A program made the position numbers and the translations under genes. 64,000 bases of DNA from Aphrocallistes beatrix (taxonomy: Eukaryota; Porifera; Hexactinellida; Sceptrulophora; Aphrocallistidae), in assembly GCA_963281255.1 (NCBI GenBank), contig OY725506.1, positions 2,275,001 to 2,339,000 on the forward strand. Direction: 5' to 3'. The notes beneath the pieces were generated by a model, which was not told the DNA's origin, did no database searches, and saw nothing but the letters and a program-made list of their open reading frames with translations. Of this stretch, positions 1 through 11,448 are shown one piece after another (position 1 is the stretch's first letter; each line of letters opens with the position of its first letter).

Positions 1-116
1 GCTAAACGCGAATTTGCTAATAAGGGAACACAATTAATAGAAAATCTCCAACTAGGAACCTGAAATTCGTTACTAATAAGCAAATTCCACTGTATTCCTT
101 AATGAATAGGCCCATT

Positions 117-1181
117 CATAGCCTACTCTAATAATGCCTCACAGTAGATTGAAAATCATGGACTAGGGATGAAGTAATAGCCGAATGTATTAATACACGA
201 TTAGCCTGAAATCGTTAACCATGCAGAATAGCCATTAAGAATGTATTACCAGCATATATAAACATGGTATCAAAGTACATATATCCGTTGGAAAAATTTC
301 GATTAGTCATCATATCATTGCGCAGCAGGTCATTCTAAGGACAATTTTAGCGATTTTCTAAACTGTTTTAACCGTATTTCTAAATGGTATTAAGGTGTGA
401 TTTTTGTGTAGAACCAAGATTAGTACGAGTTGATTTGAAAAATTTAGAATTTTTCAATGGAATGTTGTAACATTCCTGCGTTGCTATGGTAAAACATTTT
501 GGTCAGTTTGGGCAATTTCGTACAAACTGTAGTAGCTAGATCTTCAAATTCGATCCTGTTTGATAGGCAATGGCCTACTTCCTATTAGGTGATAATACAA
601 ATTGAACTTCTAAATTCAACGAGTTTTGAGTTATGGGTTGATTTTAAGAATGTGGCCAAAACACTAAATTGTCTCATAACTCTATAGTCTGTTAATTTAG
701 AAGTTTAAATTGTATTATTACTTAATAGGAAGTTGCCAATTGCCTATCAAATAAAATCAAATTTGAAGACCTAGTTCTTACAGTTTGCAGGATATGGCCC
801 AAACTGACCAAAATGCTTTACCATGGCACCGCAGGAATGTAACAACATTCCATTGAAAAATTCTAAATTTTTCAAATCAACTCGTACTAATCTTGGTTCT
901 ACACAAAAATCACACCTTAATACCATTTAGAAATAGGGTTAAAACAGCTTAGAAAATTGCCAAATCGTGCTTAAAATGACCTGTTGCGCAATGATATGAT
1001 AACGAATCGAAATTTTGACAACGGATATATGTTATTTGATGCCATGTTTATATATGCTGGTAATACATTCTTAATGCCTATCCTACATGGTTGACGACTT
1101 TATGCTAATCGTGTATTAATCCATTCGGCTATTACCGCATCCTTGGTTATTTATTGTGAGGCATTATTAGAGTAGGCTATG
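117..1181. mobile_element. P-type palindromic MITE (foldback, about 1.07 kb)
   Basis: The two halves are near-complete reverse complements around position 645. The termini read CATAGCCTACTC...GAGTAGGCTATG. Flanks GCCCATT (110-116) and GCCCAAT (1182-1188) look like a 7-bp target duplication with one change. The terminal inverted repeat matches the coding P element at 36400-38581, so this is inferred to be a non-autonomous derivative. It has no ORF of note. Confidence 0.8.
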
Positions 1182-1396
1182 GCCCAATATTATACTATTG
1201 TATAGATATCTTCGTGATTTCCAAATCCATTTGTCTCGATACTGTATATACAGTTAAGCAGCCCACCGAATACAAGGTCAAAATAGAAGGCCAGTTTCCT
1301 ATTAGGAATGCTATCCTTATTTAATTCTAAAATGTTCATTTTAATGTTGATAATATCCCAATTCTCAAGTTGAATTTGTATATATTCTCAAATATA

Positions 1397-1560
1397 CACT
1401 ACCCGGACACAGTATTGTGCATTTCATCATTTCACGTCGAATTAATACTAAATCGGTTTTTCATGAAGATCAAAACTTCTAAGCGGTAAAAGTGATTTAA
1501 CTAATCAGATTTCAGATTCGAAATCTCCGCATTCGATTTGTTATTATAGACTATTTCTAA
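1397..1560. mobile_element. Fragment of Tc1-like MITE (left end)
   Basis: It starts after a TA with CACTACCCGGACACAGTATT and shares its body with the element starting at 39743 (the motif AATACTAAATCGG and the run AGATTCGAAATC occur in both). No right end was found here. Confidence 0.45.
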
Positions 1561-1614
1561 TCAATTGTTAATTCCCAACGTTTTCAAATTATCACATAGT
1601 TATATTATATGTGA

Positions 1615-1770
1615 GTGCCTGGCAGTTTCTTCAATCAATTCGTTACAGATATATATATATACAAGTGCGCTTCGCTTGCTTACGCTGCGGGGCTGGCGGA
1701 CACTTGGTGTCCGCCAGAGTAACCCTTTGGATGCCTGGCCTCACGATGAGTAATTATAAGGGAAAACTAT
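1615..1770 (-). mobile_element. Junction fragment of tandem Helitron-A copies
   Basis: On the minus strand the family-A triple-hairpin 3' end (starting at 1662 on the plus strand, with the GGCGGACAC/GTGTCCGCC type stem) abuts the 5' region of another copy (GTAACGAATTGATTGAAG) through a TA run. This is the same head-to-tail arrangement as at 11939. Confidence 0.7.
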
Positions 1771-1839
1771 ATAAGTGTTGAGGGTTGATGGTGGTAATTT
1801 CAGGCCATAGTTTAGTGATTGTACATATTTACAGGATCT

Positions 1840-2215
1840 TCCTTCAGTTTACCGGCACCCCCAGGTTACAGGTTTATCCTTCAGTTTACCGCCACACTCA
1901 TCACAACTGAATTTTCTAAAGCGTAGAATATGATATATCCTGAAATTTAACTGATAACCTCTGCGGTATCGTTCGATGATAAGGTTATGGTCGTCAGATT
2001 GTTGGCTTGGGGCCCCGGAGTCCACCGGGTTATGGGCGCTAATGCGCCCATAATCCGTTAAAACTATTACTAGATTAAACATTATAAACGGGATTATTGT
2101 GGTTGAGGAGGGGCCACAACGTCCAACTAGGGATCTGGGGAGTGCTGTCAGCCCCCAGTGGGTTCCAGGTGCTAAGACCCTGGAAGGTGACAAAATAGTT
2201 TCCGTAATATGCTAA
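1840..2215. other. GC-richer unclassified segment with a perfect hairpin
   Basis: This stretch is distinctly richer in G and C than its surroundings. It holds a 10-bp perfect inverted repeat, TTATGGGCGC-TAAT-GCGCCCATAA, at 2030-2053. A 114-codon minus-strand ORF (1849-2193) crosses it, but I recognise no family and do not call it a gene. Confidence 0.35.
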
Positions 2216-2263
2216 AATTCATCTGGATTACTAATAGTATAGATCTACTACTTATGCATCCAA

Positions 2264-2298
<35 letters not shown>

Positions 2299-2299
<1 letters not shown>

Positions 2300-2564
2300 A
2301 GGTGATTCCACTTAATCGGGACACTTTGGTCCAGGATATTTTGTCCGATTAGGGGGAGTCCCCAATTAACAATGAAATTTAGTATTAGTTTCTATGTGTG
2401 GGGACCAAAATACATTTGAGTCCGCTTAATTGGGACAAGTCTCCAGGAACAGAATCACCCCTATCCATAGAAGCTAATACTAAATTTCATCGGTTAATTG
2501 GGAAGTTCAGTTATTCGGGACAAAAAATCGGGCCCGATGTGTCCAAATTAAGCGGAGTCGACTG
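2299..2564. mobile_element. pogo/Tigger-like MITE, 266 bp
   Basis: The right terminus is the inverted form of CAGTCGACTCCGCTTAAT and the left end a diverged version (CAGGTGATTCCACTTAATCG). TA dinucleotides flank both ends. It is related to the shorter copy at 24053-24240. CAG termini with TA targets are typical of the pogo branch of Tc1/mariner; that assignment is inferred. Confidence 0.65.
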
Positions 2565-3065
2565 TATTTGGTATTACACCCGCTCTTTTGAATGCATGTA
2601 CCGCCCTTGAATCGTTAAAGCGAGCTTCAGATTGAATTTAGAGATTTGTTAATAGTTCAATTCCTCAGAGGAGGTTAGTTCTTCAACTTCAATTCAATTT
2701 TTGGATAGTTCCGAAGGAAATTATCGACTCATAACGCATAACTGAAGAAATTAGATTTCGAATATTCTGAACTATGTGTAGTGTCGAACATCAAGAAGAT
2801 ATGCTGAGTAGTCAGGTCAAAATAGGAAGCAAATAGTCCCAATCTCCAAAAAATTGCAAGAAATTGTTTTATTGCATTTTTCCGTTGTATCATGTCAAAA
2901 GTTTACCGAAATCGGAATATCAGAAAGAGAATTGGCACGATCCCATCGTTGACTCCGAACTATAAAAATCGCCAGTTTTGAAAACTGAGATTTAACCTTT
3001 CAGATGGTTGCGAATCAGTTTTTATGCTCAGCATCAAATTTGCGGCAATTTGATATATGTTGGCT

Positions 3066-4855
3066 ATATTTTGAGTAAAAGATTTTGAGCCCTCTCTAGC
3101 AACAACCTGGAATGTAAAAATTCAATAGTCTACACGTTAGTTTTAAAAGAATATGGTTTGCAGCTGGTGGTGTTCATGTATCTTAACATACTCATAAATT
3201 TTAACATGCTCATAAAATGTTTTGTCCCTTTAACTCCTATTAAATATAAGAGTGGAAAATTTAGGTGGCATAGATGGATTGATATCTTCATATTTAAATT
3301 TCATCTTCGGTTTCATCATCCGATGTAATTCCTTCTTTCATATTGCCACAGTTGTCTTCTTGGCATCGTCATCATGCTTGGAACAGTTGAGTCCTTGTTT
3401 TTCTGCAGCTACATCTGGGACTACAACCTGTGGAGCAGTTAGATTAGATCATTTTCAGGAGTGCTTCGGGTACAGGGTTACTGTCCAACATGACTGGGAT
3501 TAGGCTGTTATCTTGGCAGTTCCATCCCCATTCGGTGGCCTCCATGCCATCAGCCATTCCCATCCACAACATCACCTGGAAATAGCACCTCAGAGAGTGA
3601 CATTTTGTGGCGGAGGCTGTAGTAATAAGGAGGATTCCCATTCCAATCAAGTCAACAAACAGGCCCTCATCCGTCTCATTTCTGACCTATGAGAGAAAGA
3701 GGGTGCCATGTAATACAGGCTGAGGAGGATGCCGATTTTGACATTTTGAAGGCAGCAGTGTCAATGGCATCCTTCAAGACAACAACCCTCATAGGCGAGG
3801 ATTTGGATCTATTGGTTATGTTGCTGCACTACACTTCTAACAACAATGCAAAGAAGATATACTTCCGCTCCGATGAAGGGAAACCAACCGTAGTGTATCA
3901 CAGCAAGGTGATAAAGCAAGTGCTTGGGGACGAAATCTGCCACAGCCTATTTTGTCTGCATACATTAACTGGGTGTGACACCAATTCCAGCATTTTTGGG
4001 CTTGGAAAGAAGTCTGCTCTGTACAAGTTTAAAGAGGATTCCATCTTAAAAAGCTATGCTAGGGTGATTTCTGCACCAAACTCAGTTGTGCTAGAAAGCA
4101 CTGGTTATAAAGTCATGATCGCGTTGTTCAATACAAAACTTGGGGACAGTCTTCGCGACTTGAGATACACTATCCTCTGCAAGAAAGTGAGTGCAGTCAA
4201 AAGCTTCGTTACACCCGAAAGACCGTTAACTACAGTCTCCACTACGAAATTTCACTCTCTGAGGTGCTATTTCCAGGTGATGTTGTGGATGGGCATGGCT
4301 GATGGCATGTAGGTCACCGAATGGGGATGGAACTGCCAAGATAACAGCCTAATCCCAGTCATGTTGGACAGTAACCCTGCACCCGAAGCACTCCTGAAAA
4401 TGATTCACTGTAACTGTTCCACAGGCTGTAATAGTCTCAGATGTAGCTGCAGAAAACATGGACTCAACTGTTCCCAAGCATGAGGACGATGCCAAGATGA
4501 CAACTGTGGCAATATGAAAGAAGGAATTGCATCGGATGATGAAACTGAAGATGAAATTTAAATATGAACATATCAATCCATCTATGCCACCTAAATTTTC
4601 CATTTTTATATTTAATAGGAGTTAAAGTGACAAAACAAAAATTTATGAGTATGTTTACTGTTAAAAATACATGAATACAACCAGCCGCAATCCATATTCT
4701 TTTAAAACTAAGGTGTGACTATTTATATTAAGAAATTCGTACTCAGCAAGCATAGCCGAGAAAAACAAGGGGCCACTCGATATGGTTTACACCAAATTTA
4801 GAGATCGGAATTTTTACATTCCAGGTTGTTGCTAGGGAGGGCCCAAAATATAGTC
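3066..4855. repeat. Locus with about 560-600 bp inverted arms around a CXC-protein gene
   Basis: The left arm (about 3066-3626) and right arm (about 4227-4855) are inverted copies, joined by a unique 600-bp spacer. The outer ends share the segment around CAACCTGGAATGTAAAAATTC. Both arms contain the 3' coding end of the gene at 3689-4561, so the left arm carries a second, minus-strand copy of the C-terminal region (3444-3650). It could be a transposon with very long terminal repeats, or a tail-to-tail duplication. Confidence 0.65.
3689..4561 (+). pseudogene. PIN-like / CXC (tesmin-TSO1-type) protein, broken
   Basis: The frame encodes an acidic pair EEDADF near residue 12 and GEDLDLLVML near residue 36, resembling the aspartate motifs of PIN/FEN-like folds (families I know have D where this copy has L). 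The widespread invertebrate motif LTGCDTNS follows. After a TAG at 4310-4312 the same frame continues into a Cys-rich stretch (CNCSTGCNSLRCSCRKHGLNC) of the CXC type, is interrupted again by TGA at 4481-4483, and ends at TAA 4559-4561 after an acidic tail. The inverted copy has a sense codon where TAG stands, so that stop is a recent lesion. The N-terminus is missing. Function unknown; multicopy behaviour suggests transposon association. Confidence 0.65.
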
Positions 4856-4867
4856 AATATATATATT

Positions 4868-5044
4868 CAGTAGAACTCGGTTAGTACGTACTCGGGATAC
4901 AACGTACTTCGGCTTAGTACGTACTCATTTCTATGAACCAGAATTCATTTATTATATAGATTCCTATGTTATCTAAACTCGGTTAGTACAGTACGTACTT
5001 TTTTTCCGCTTCCCGGAGGGGTACGCACTAACCGAGTTCTACTA
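4868..5044. mobile_element. pogo-like MITE (TIR CAGTAGAACTCGG), 177 bp
   Basis: The inverted termini CAGTAGAACTCGGTTAGTAC and its complement enclose a short AT-rich core. The last base has changed from G to A. A second copy with clean ends lies at 39128-39297. Confidence 0.75.
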
Positions 5045-5048
5045 TATA

Positions 5049-5170
5049 CAGGTGTCCCTCGCCGTTCGCGGAGGTTACGTTCCTAAGAATTGCCGCGAAT
5101 GGCAAAATCGCGAACGGCAAGACGTTAGTTCAATGAGAATCGTTGGGTTACGTTCCTAGATTATAAAAAC
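5049..5170. mobile_element. Left-end fragment of another CAG-terminated MITE
   Basis: It starts after TA with CAGGTGTCCCTCGCCGTTCG and contains a short internal inverted repeat of the CGCCGTTCGCG/CGCGAACGGC type. No right terminus was found. Low-level similarity in style to pogo-type ends. Confidence 0.4.
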
Positions 5171-5340
5171 GACGCTAGATACAGTTTGCTAAATACGTTA
5201 TTGATTCAATAGTTAAGCAGTAATATTGATGCAAACACTGGCACAAGTGAAATGGTAATAAAAATGAAGTGATAAATGAAAGATATAGATCTCCTAGTAG
5301 CAAACCTAAGTACCATACCTAAATAGTAATGTCTAGCCAT

Positions 5341-7699
5341 TCGAGGAGACTTCAATATCCATGTTGACATCCCGTCTGAGTCTTTACAGTTCTCCGAGCT
5401 CCTGCATTCTTTATCTTTGATCCAGCATGTGAATCAGCCAACTCATGAGAAGGGTCACATTCTCGATCTAATAATATCCCGTTCTGCAAACAACATCATC
5501 AACATCAAACCTTCTCTTCAGACAACATCAAACCTTCTCTTTTCTCTCAGGAGGTTACCTATCGTTCCAAATCCATCAACCTCCCAATCTTTCTTGCTAA
5601 TCTCGCTTCCTCTGATCTATGTGCTAGCCCACCTGATCATCTTGAGGAACTTATTGTATCATATAACAGCACCCTATCCTCTATCTATGATCAGCATGCT
5701 CCTCCGCGATCCAAAATCATAGTCACCCGTCCCCGTGTCCCTTGGTTCACCAGTAGCATCAAGCAGGCCAAGCGAGCGAGAAGGAAAGCTGAACGGAAGT
5801 GGCGCCAGTCTAATGACTCTGACCATTTGGCTGAATTCAAGCATCAGAGGAATCTCGTGACTGACCTGATAAACAGGGAACGTCGCAGTTTCAATTCTGA
5901 TTGGATCAGTCAGTCCTGTCATGACCAGCGCTCACTCTTCCGTAAGGCTAACACACTTCTCGGCTTACGCCAGCAACAGGTCCTACCACCTCATGCTGAT
6001 AAGGCTGCTCTTTCTCAGGAACTCGCCAACTTCTTTGTTCTTAAGGTAGATAACATCCGTTCCACCATTGATTCAAGTGCATCGTCGTCTTCCGTTACCC
6101 CCTCAGATAATTCAAACATCGAATTCCAACATACTTTCCACCAATTCAAAGAATTATCTGAGGAGGGAATTGTTTCCCTTGTTTCCTCTGCTCCTAATAA
6201 ATCTTGCATCCTCGATCCTATCCTAGCATCCTTGGTCAAATCATCTCTACCCATCCTAGCACCCATCCTTACGAAAATCGTAAATGGTTCCCTCTCCACT
6301 GGTCATTTTCCTTCTCCCTGGAAGCGCGCTATCATCTTGCCCAAACTTAAAAGACCAAATCTTGATCCCATCTTCTCTAACTATCGTCCACTTAGCAATC
6401 TTTCTTTCATTTCTAAGATCACTGAGAGGGCCGCTTCCATCCAGGTCGTGAATCATCTTACATTACATCATCTCTTCCCCGGGACGCAGTCTGCCTATCG
6501 TAAACACCACAGTACGGAGACTGCGCTCCTGAAGGTCACAAGACATCCTCCTCAGCATGAATCGCCAACACGTATCCCTTCTGGTTCTTCTTGATCTTAG
6601 CTCAGCCTTCGACACCGTCGACCATACCATCTTACTCCACCGTCTCCAGTCTCATTTCGGCATTTGCGGCTCTTCTCTGTCTTGGTTTGAATCTTACCTC
6701 TCTGGTAGGACTCAATTCGTCTCGATTAAGGGTTCTAATTCCTCCAATATCCCGGTCCAACATGGAGTTTGTCAGGGTTCTTGTCTTGGTCCGCTTCTCT
6801 TTAGCCTCTATACTCGTCCTCTATTCGACCTCATTAGGCCCCACCTCCCCGACATGCACTGCTATGCCGACGATACTCAGGTCTATCTTTCTTTTAAACC
6901 CGGTTCCATCTCTTCTGAAGAATCTGCTTTCTCCGCGATCCGTTCCTGGCTCCTCACCAACAAGTTGTTTATCAATGACACCAAGACTGAGTTCCTTATA
7001 ATAGGGACTCGTCAACAACTATCTAAGGTTCAAATTGATAGCATCTCTGTTGGTGAGTCGAGAATCTCTTCTTCCAAAGAAGTACGGAATCTTGGAACTT
7101 GGCTCGACAATATCCTCTCAATGTCTACTCAGGTCAGCAAAGTTGCCTCCTTCTATTACATCTATAACATCCGGCGTATTAGAAAGTATCTCTCTAGGGA
7201 AGTCTGTGAAACTCTTGTTAATTCTCTTATCACATCTTGTCTTGATTATTGTAACAGTCTCTTGTACGGTTGCCCCTCATCCCTCTTAGCTCGACTCCAG
7301 CGAGTCCAGAATAGTGCAGCCAGGCTTATCTACAATGTCTCTCGTACTTTCTCGTCATCTCCTCTTCTTATTAACCTCCACTGGCTGCCTGTTAAACATC
7401 GTATCCTCTTCAAAATCCTCCTCATAACTTACAAAGCCATCCATTCTCTTGCTCCGGACTATATCATCCAGCTCATACAGGTTAAGTAATCCAATCGTAC
7501 TCTACGATCATCCAACGCCATCCTCCTTGAGCATCCTACTATCAAATCTTCCAAAACTCTGGGTGATCGTGCATTCACTTTAGCTGCGCCTGTTGAGTGG
7601 AATCTCCTGCCTCCGAGCATTCGGAATGCCCCCTCACTTCTCTTCAAAAAACTCTTGAAAACTAATCTTTTCCGTATTGCGCACGACACATCCACTTAA
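5341..7699 (+). pseudogene. LINE endonuclease-reverse transcriptase ORF2, broken
   Basis: The C-terminal endonuclease motif RGDFNIHVD is readable at 5350-5376. The next frame (from 5827) carries the linker and RT start, with ILPKLKRPNLDPIFSNYRPL. A frameshift near 6545 moves to the frame 6557-7489, which holds palm motif A (LLDLSSAFDTVDH), motif B (QGSCLGPLLFSLYT) and the catalytic YADD box near residue 102. The C-terminal LINE module (LDYCNSLLYGCP, LQRVQNSAARLI, LHWLPVKHRI) follows, then a single in-frame TAA at 7487-7489, after which the same frame runs to TAA 7697-7699 (VEWNLLPPSIRN). Further shifts occur around 5500-5830. Domain order and motifs place it in the L2/CR1 branch. Dead copy, but young enough to read almost throughout. 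Confidence 0.88.
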
Positions 7700-7783
7700 A
7701 TTAATTTCAATGCATATACATACCTTACAAGCATACTTACACATACATACGCATACATACACATACATACACATACATACGTA

Positions 7784-8555
7784 CAAGGTGGCTCATAAGT
7801 TCTGTGACATGCTTCGTTGGCTATAATATTTTTTATACTCAAACAATCTTAGTTATTATGGTCTTAAGAGATTGTAATTCGAATATTTTCAATGATTTTA
7901 AAAAGATTTTCGAATCTAAAACCAGGAACAGTGTTTTGTATGTTAAGTTTAGTGGAGAAAAAATGTGTCCCGGCACGCAGCGAAAATCGCGAATCAGGAC
8001 CCACTGCTTTTCAAATTATATTTCTAGAGTCTTTAAATTCTAGGAAAAATTGGCTGTCACATTTTCCTCGAACACATTATATTTGTAGAAATATTGAATG
8101 TTTAGATCATTACATTTTGCGAACCATTTGGATCCGATTTTTTGGCGATGTGAAAAAAGGTGCAATTTTGAGTGAGTTTGTAAAATGTACCTAATTTGAA
8201 CTCGTGAAATAATAACTTTCTCCCGTTTCTGATAATCAATTCAATGGATTTGTGAAATATTTCCATGGTGAATGAAATATATCTGGTGCCAAATTGTCAT
8301 TGAACATCGATTCTCAAAACATTTTACAAAAGTAATGGACCCTGATTCGTGATTTTCGCTGCGTGCCAGGGCACATTTTTTATCCACAAAACTCACCCTA
8401 CAAAACACAGTGCTAGGTATTAGACTCGGAATATCTTTTAACATCATTGAAAATATTCGAATTACAATCTCTAAAGACCATTATAACCAAGATTGTTTGA
8501 GTACAAAATTTTTAATCCCTAACGAAGTTTGTCACAGAACTTATGAGCCACCCTG
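7784..8555. mobile_element. Mariner-type long-TIR MITE, family M1, 772 bp
   Basis: It is flanked by TA (7782-7783 and 8556-8557). The ends read CAAGGTGGCTCATAAGTTCT and its near complement. The inverted arms extend at least about 230 bp each, so it is almost a foldback. It sits in the 3' part of the LINE. Other copies: 10320-10825, 16903-17657 and 20347-21121. Confidence 0.85.
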
Positions 8556-8663
8556 TACATGAATAACACACACCTACTTTTATTGAATTGTACAGCGCAC
8601 TTGATCATATTAATATGGAATCTGCGCTATATAAATGTATATTATTATTATTATTATTAATTA

Positions 8664-9526
8664 TCCTCGAGTGATCTTTGTAGTGAAACCATAAGCTTAG
8701 AAAAGGGGGGGGTCATGGTCAAGACAAATCATTAAAAGGGCCAGACCATATCATTTTAGTACACTAAGGCAATGGCACTGCCAGTACAATCGATGGGCTA
8801 GTGCCCTAAAGTGGAGAATTATTGTAAATCGATTTACCTTGATAATCGCATTCCTAAAGGTAATTTGTTTGCCAATTTAAAGCTATTTATATTTATACAG
8901 TTGTGATTATACTTATAAATCCCATTCTATCCCCCCAATATCGAATTTATATATATTTAGGAGTGAATCTATAATTAAACTAATACGTAATTATTACAGA
9001 GATATATTTCATATAACACAAATAAGGAAGGAGTTCAATACAAAAAACAGACACGCTTAATTTGAAACACAAAAACAAATCCCAAGAACATCGGCAATAA
9101 CTAAATGTCTCTTAAACGCAAATCGAGCGGGTACGCGCGGGTTGTACACGATCATCATCCATTTGACCACGGTTTTTTTCTTTTTTAAATTTGAAAATAC
9201 GAAATTTTAAGCTTAGAAAGCTCCCTGGCAGAAGAGGACCCGAGAGGAATTAGCCTTACAATGTTTGGATTTTTTTAAAATTTGAAACCAACCATTGTAA
9301 ATACATTAGTAGGTGGGTCTCGTCGGTTTTCAATAGAACCTAAAGTTATATCACCTTTGTGACATGAATCACTGCGAATATGAACTTCATTAATTTGAAG
9401 TATCATATGACGATCTCTGTTTGTAAAATTTTAAGTTATTTCATTAGGGTCTTAAAATAATCGCACTCACTATTTTTTATTGAAACTAAATTTCGTACGT
9501 TGGCTATTAAAACACAGTAGTGTACT
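8664..9526. other. AT-rich intergenic DNA
   Basis: I see no gene or clear element here beyond homopolymer runs (for example a G run near 8705) and short AT tracts. Confidence 0.5.
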
Positions 9527-9705
9527 CAGTGTTTTTTTAAAGCTAAATTAGAGGGCCCAAAAGGACCTCTAATTTCTCTTCAGGGACCTCAGGGACAATT
9601 TCTTAACATTCGTAATGTACTGAATATCATAAAATGTAGTATTCTAGGTAAGGGGCCTCTAATCTTTTGCAGGGCCCTCTGAGCAAATCCTTAAAAAAAC
9701 CCCTG
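9527..9705. mobile_element. hAT-type MITE, 179 bp, perfect 8-bp target duplication
   Basis: The ends are CAGTGTTTTTTTAAAG and the inverse of CAGGGGTTTTTTTAAGG. They are flanked by identical AGTGTACT (9519-9526 and 9706-9713). An 8-bp duplication with CAG-type ends is characteristic of hAT. Confidence 0.88.
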
Positions 9706-9713
9706 AGTGTACT

Positions 9714-10319
9714 CCTTAAGGAATCATGAATTTACTCATATCATCTAAGTCATGCTCAAGTGAATCATCTACACTAATTAGGTGTTTTTGCATTTGCCAG
9801 TTCCCTGATAGCATTTTGAATATGGATATCAACATAATTTTGAGTGGGAGTTTCATTGACTTGTGATTAGCTTCAAGTTCGTTAAAAAAATTGTCAATTG
9901 ACGAGTGTCATTGATAGAAAGTGTTGAAATAGATAGGTGAATTTGTTTATAGAAACTTAATCCCGATTAATTACTACTCATAATTTAATGGTGGGCTCAC
10001 AATTATCTATAATAATTTTATATTAAAAGTCAATTAGGGATTCCAATCCAGGAGCATTTTATAATCCCGGGATTTCGCGATTGGAATCTGGCTCAATCCC
10101 GAGAACATGCTTATTATATTTTACTATTATAGGCTACTGTGTAGGAATACTTTATTGTAATGAGATTAATAATATGTATTGAAGATATGATTGAGAATAA
10201 CGAAATTATCCAGAATGATAATGAGGGAGTCTATAAATACTAACAAAATTGTATATTAAACTAACAAACTAGGATCCTACAATTTGTTGATATTACTTCT
10301 AATGAAAATTTACATGTCT
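9714..10319. other. AT-rich DNA without recognised features
   Basis: No ORF, repeat boundary or RNA gene could be supported. A short inverted stretch around GGATTCCAATCCAGGAGC/GCGATTGGAATCTGG (10037-10100) is the only local symmetry noticed. Confidence 0.4.
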
Positions 10320-10825
10320 ATATGTGTCCTGCCGCGGAGCGAAATTCGAGAATCAGGGTCAATGCTTCTGTAAAAAATGTCTCTATAATCGATGTTCCAT
10401 GACGATTTAGCATCAGATACCTTTCATTCACCATGAAAATATTTCACGAATCCATTGAATTCATTATCAGAAACGAGATAAAGTTATTATCTCACGTGTT
10501 CAAATTAGGTATATTTTGCAAAATCACCCAAAATGGCACTTTTTTCACATCACCAAAAGTCTGATCCAAATGGTTCTCAATATATACTGATCATCCTATA
10601 TTTCTACAAATTTAGAGTGTTCGAGGAAAATGTGAGAGCTATTTTGTCCTAGAATTTGAAGACTCTAGAAAGATAATTTGAAAAGCAGTGGGCCCAGATT
10701 CTCGAATTTCTCTGCGCGCCAGGACATATATTTTCTCCACAAAAAAGACCATAATAACTAAGATTGTTTGAGTATAAGAATTTTATACCTAATGAAGCTT
10801 GGGAAAGAACTTAAAAGCCACCCTG
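10320..10825. mobile_element. Family M1 MITE, left end missing
   Basis: The body matches 16903-17657 (GTGTCCTG..CGGAGCGAAATTCGAGAATCA and later blocks), and the right end is AAAGCCACCCTG at 10825. The left terminal repeat is absent, so it is 5' truncated. Confidence 0.75.
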
Positions 10826-11332
10826 TTTAATGCTATGGCCAGCTAGTGAAGCATTCATTACGCGTATATGATCATTTAAGATAACTTGTACTTATATAGG
10901 GTGTCTCAAAAGTTCTGCAACAACCAATTTACTTTGTTAATTTGACTAAGATCACTTGATTGTATTCCAAATTAGCCTCCATAAATGAAATCTAGCGCAC
11001 CCTTCTAGCATAGAAATGAGCTCAACTCATTACGCAAAAAAAACATTTCTTATAAAATTTTAAATAATTACATACCAATTACTCCAAAATTTGGAGCTCA
11101 AAAGTTTAAAGATCACTATTTTTCTGATGAAATATTACATTAATCACTTCTATATTATGTAATTGATTCATAATACTAAAATAATATTATTACTTTTGTT
11201 TTATGTAATGGAAATCTTATATAAGAACGCGAGTATTTTAAGTATAGACGTCAAATGTACCATGGATATGAGTTTTTTATAGAGATAAAAACTATTATTT
11301 ACTAGACAACGATATATGTATATGATCCAGCA

Positions 11333-11410
11333 TCCTTACTATTAAAACTCGATTATTGTTTGTTTGTTTGTGTGTGTATATATCCTTACTATTAAAACTC
11401 GATTATTGTT

Positions 11411-11448
<38 letters not shown>

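Larger units (their letters stand above)
5335..8663 (+). mobile_element. L2/CR1-group non-LTR retrotransposon, 5'-truncated
   Basis: It begins inside the endonuclease domain, runs through reverse transcriptase and ends in a short microsatellite tail (ATT repeats at 8640-8660) preceded by GCGCTATATAAATGTATA, a 3' signature typical of L2-like elements. A 772-bp MITE (7784-8555) interrupts the 3' part after CATA-repeat microsatellite DNA at 7717-7780. No 5' UTR or ORF1 remains. Confidence 0.85.

Noticed and set aside
1849-2193. 114-codon minus ORF as a gene
   Set aside because: Cys pair CDECGGK is suggestive, but no family is recognisable and the frame covers a hairpin; kept only as an unclassified segment.
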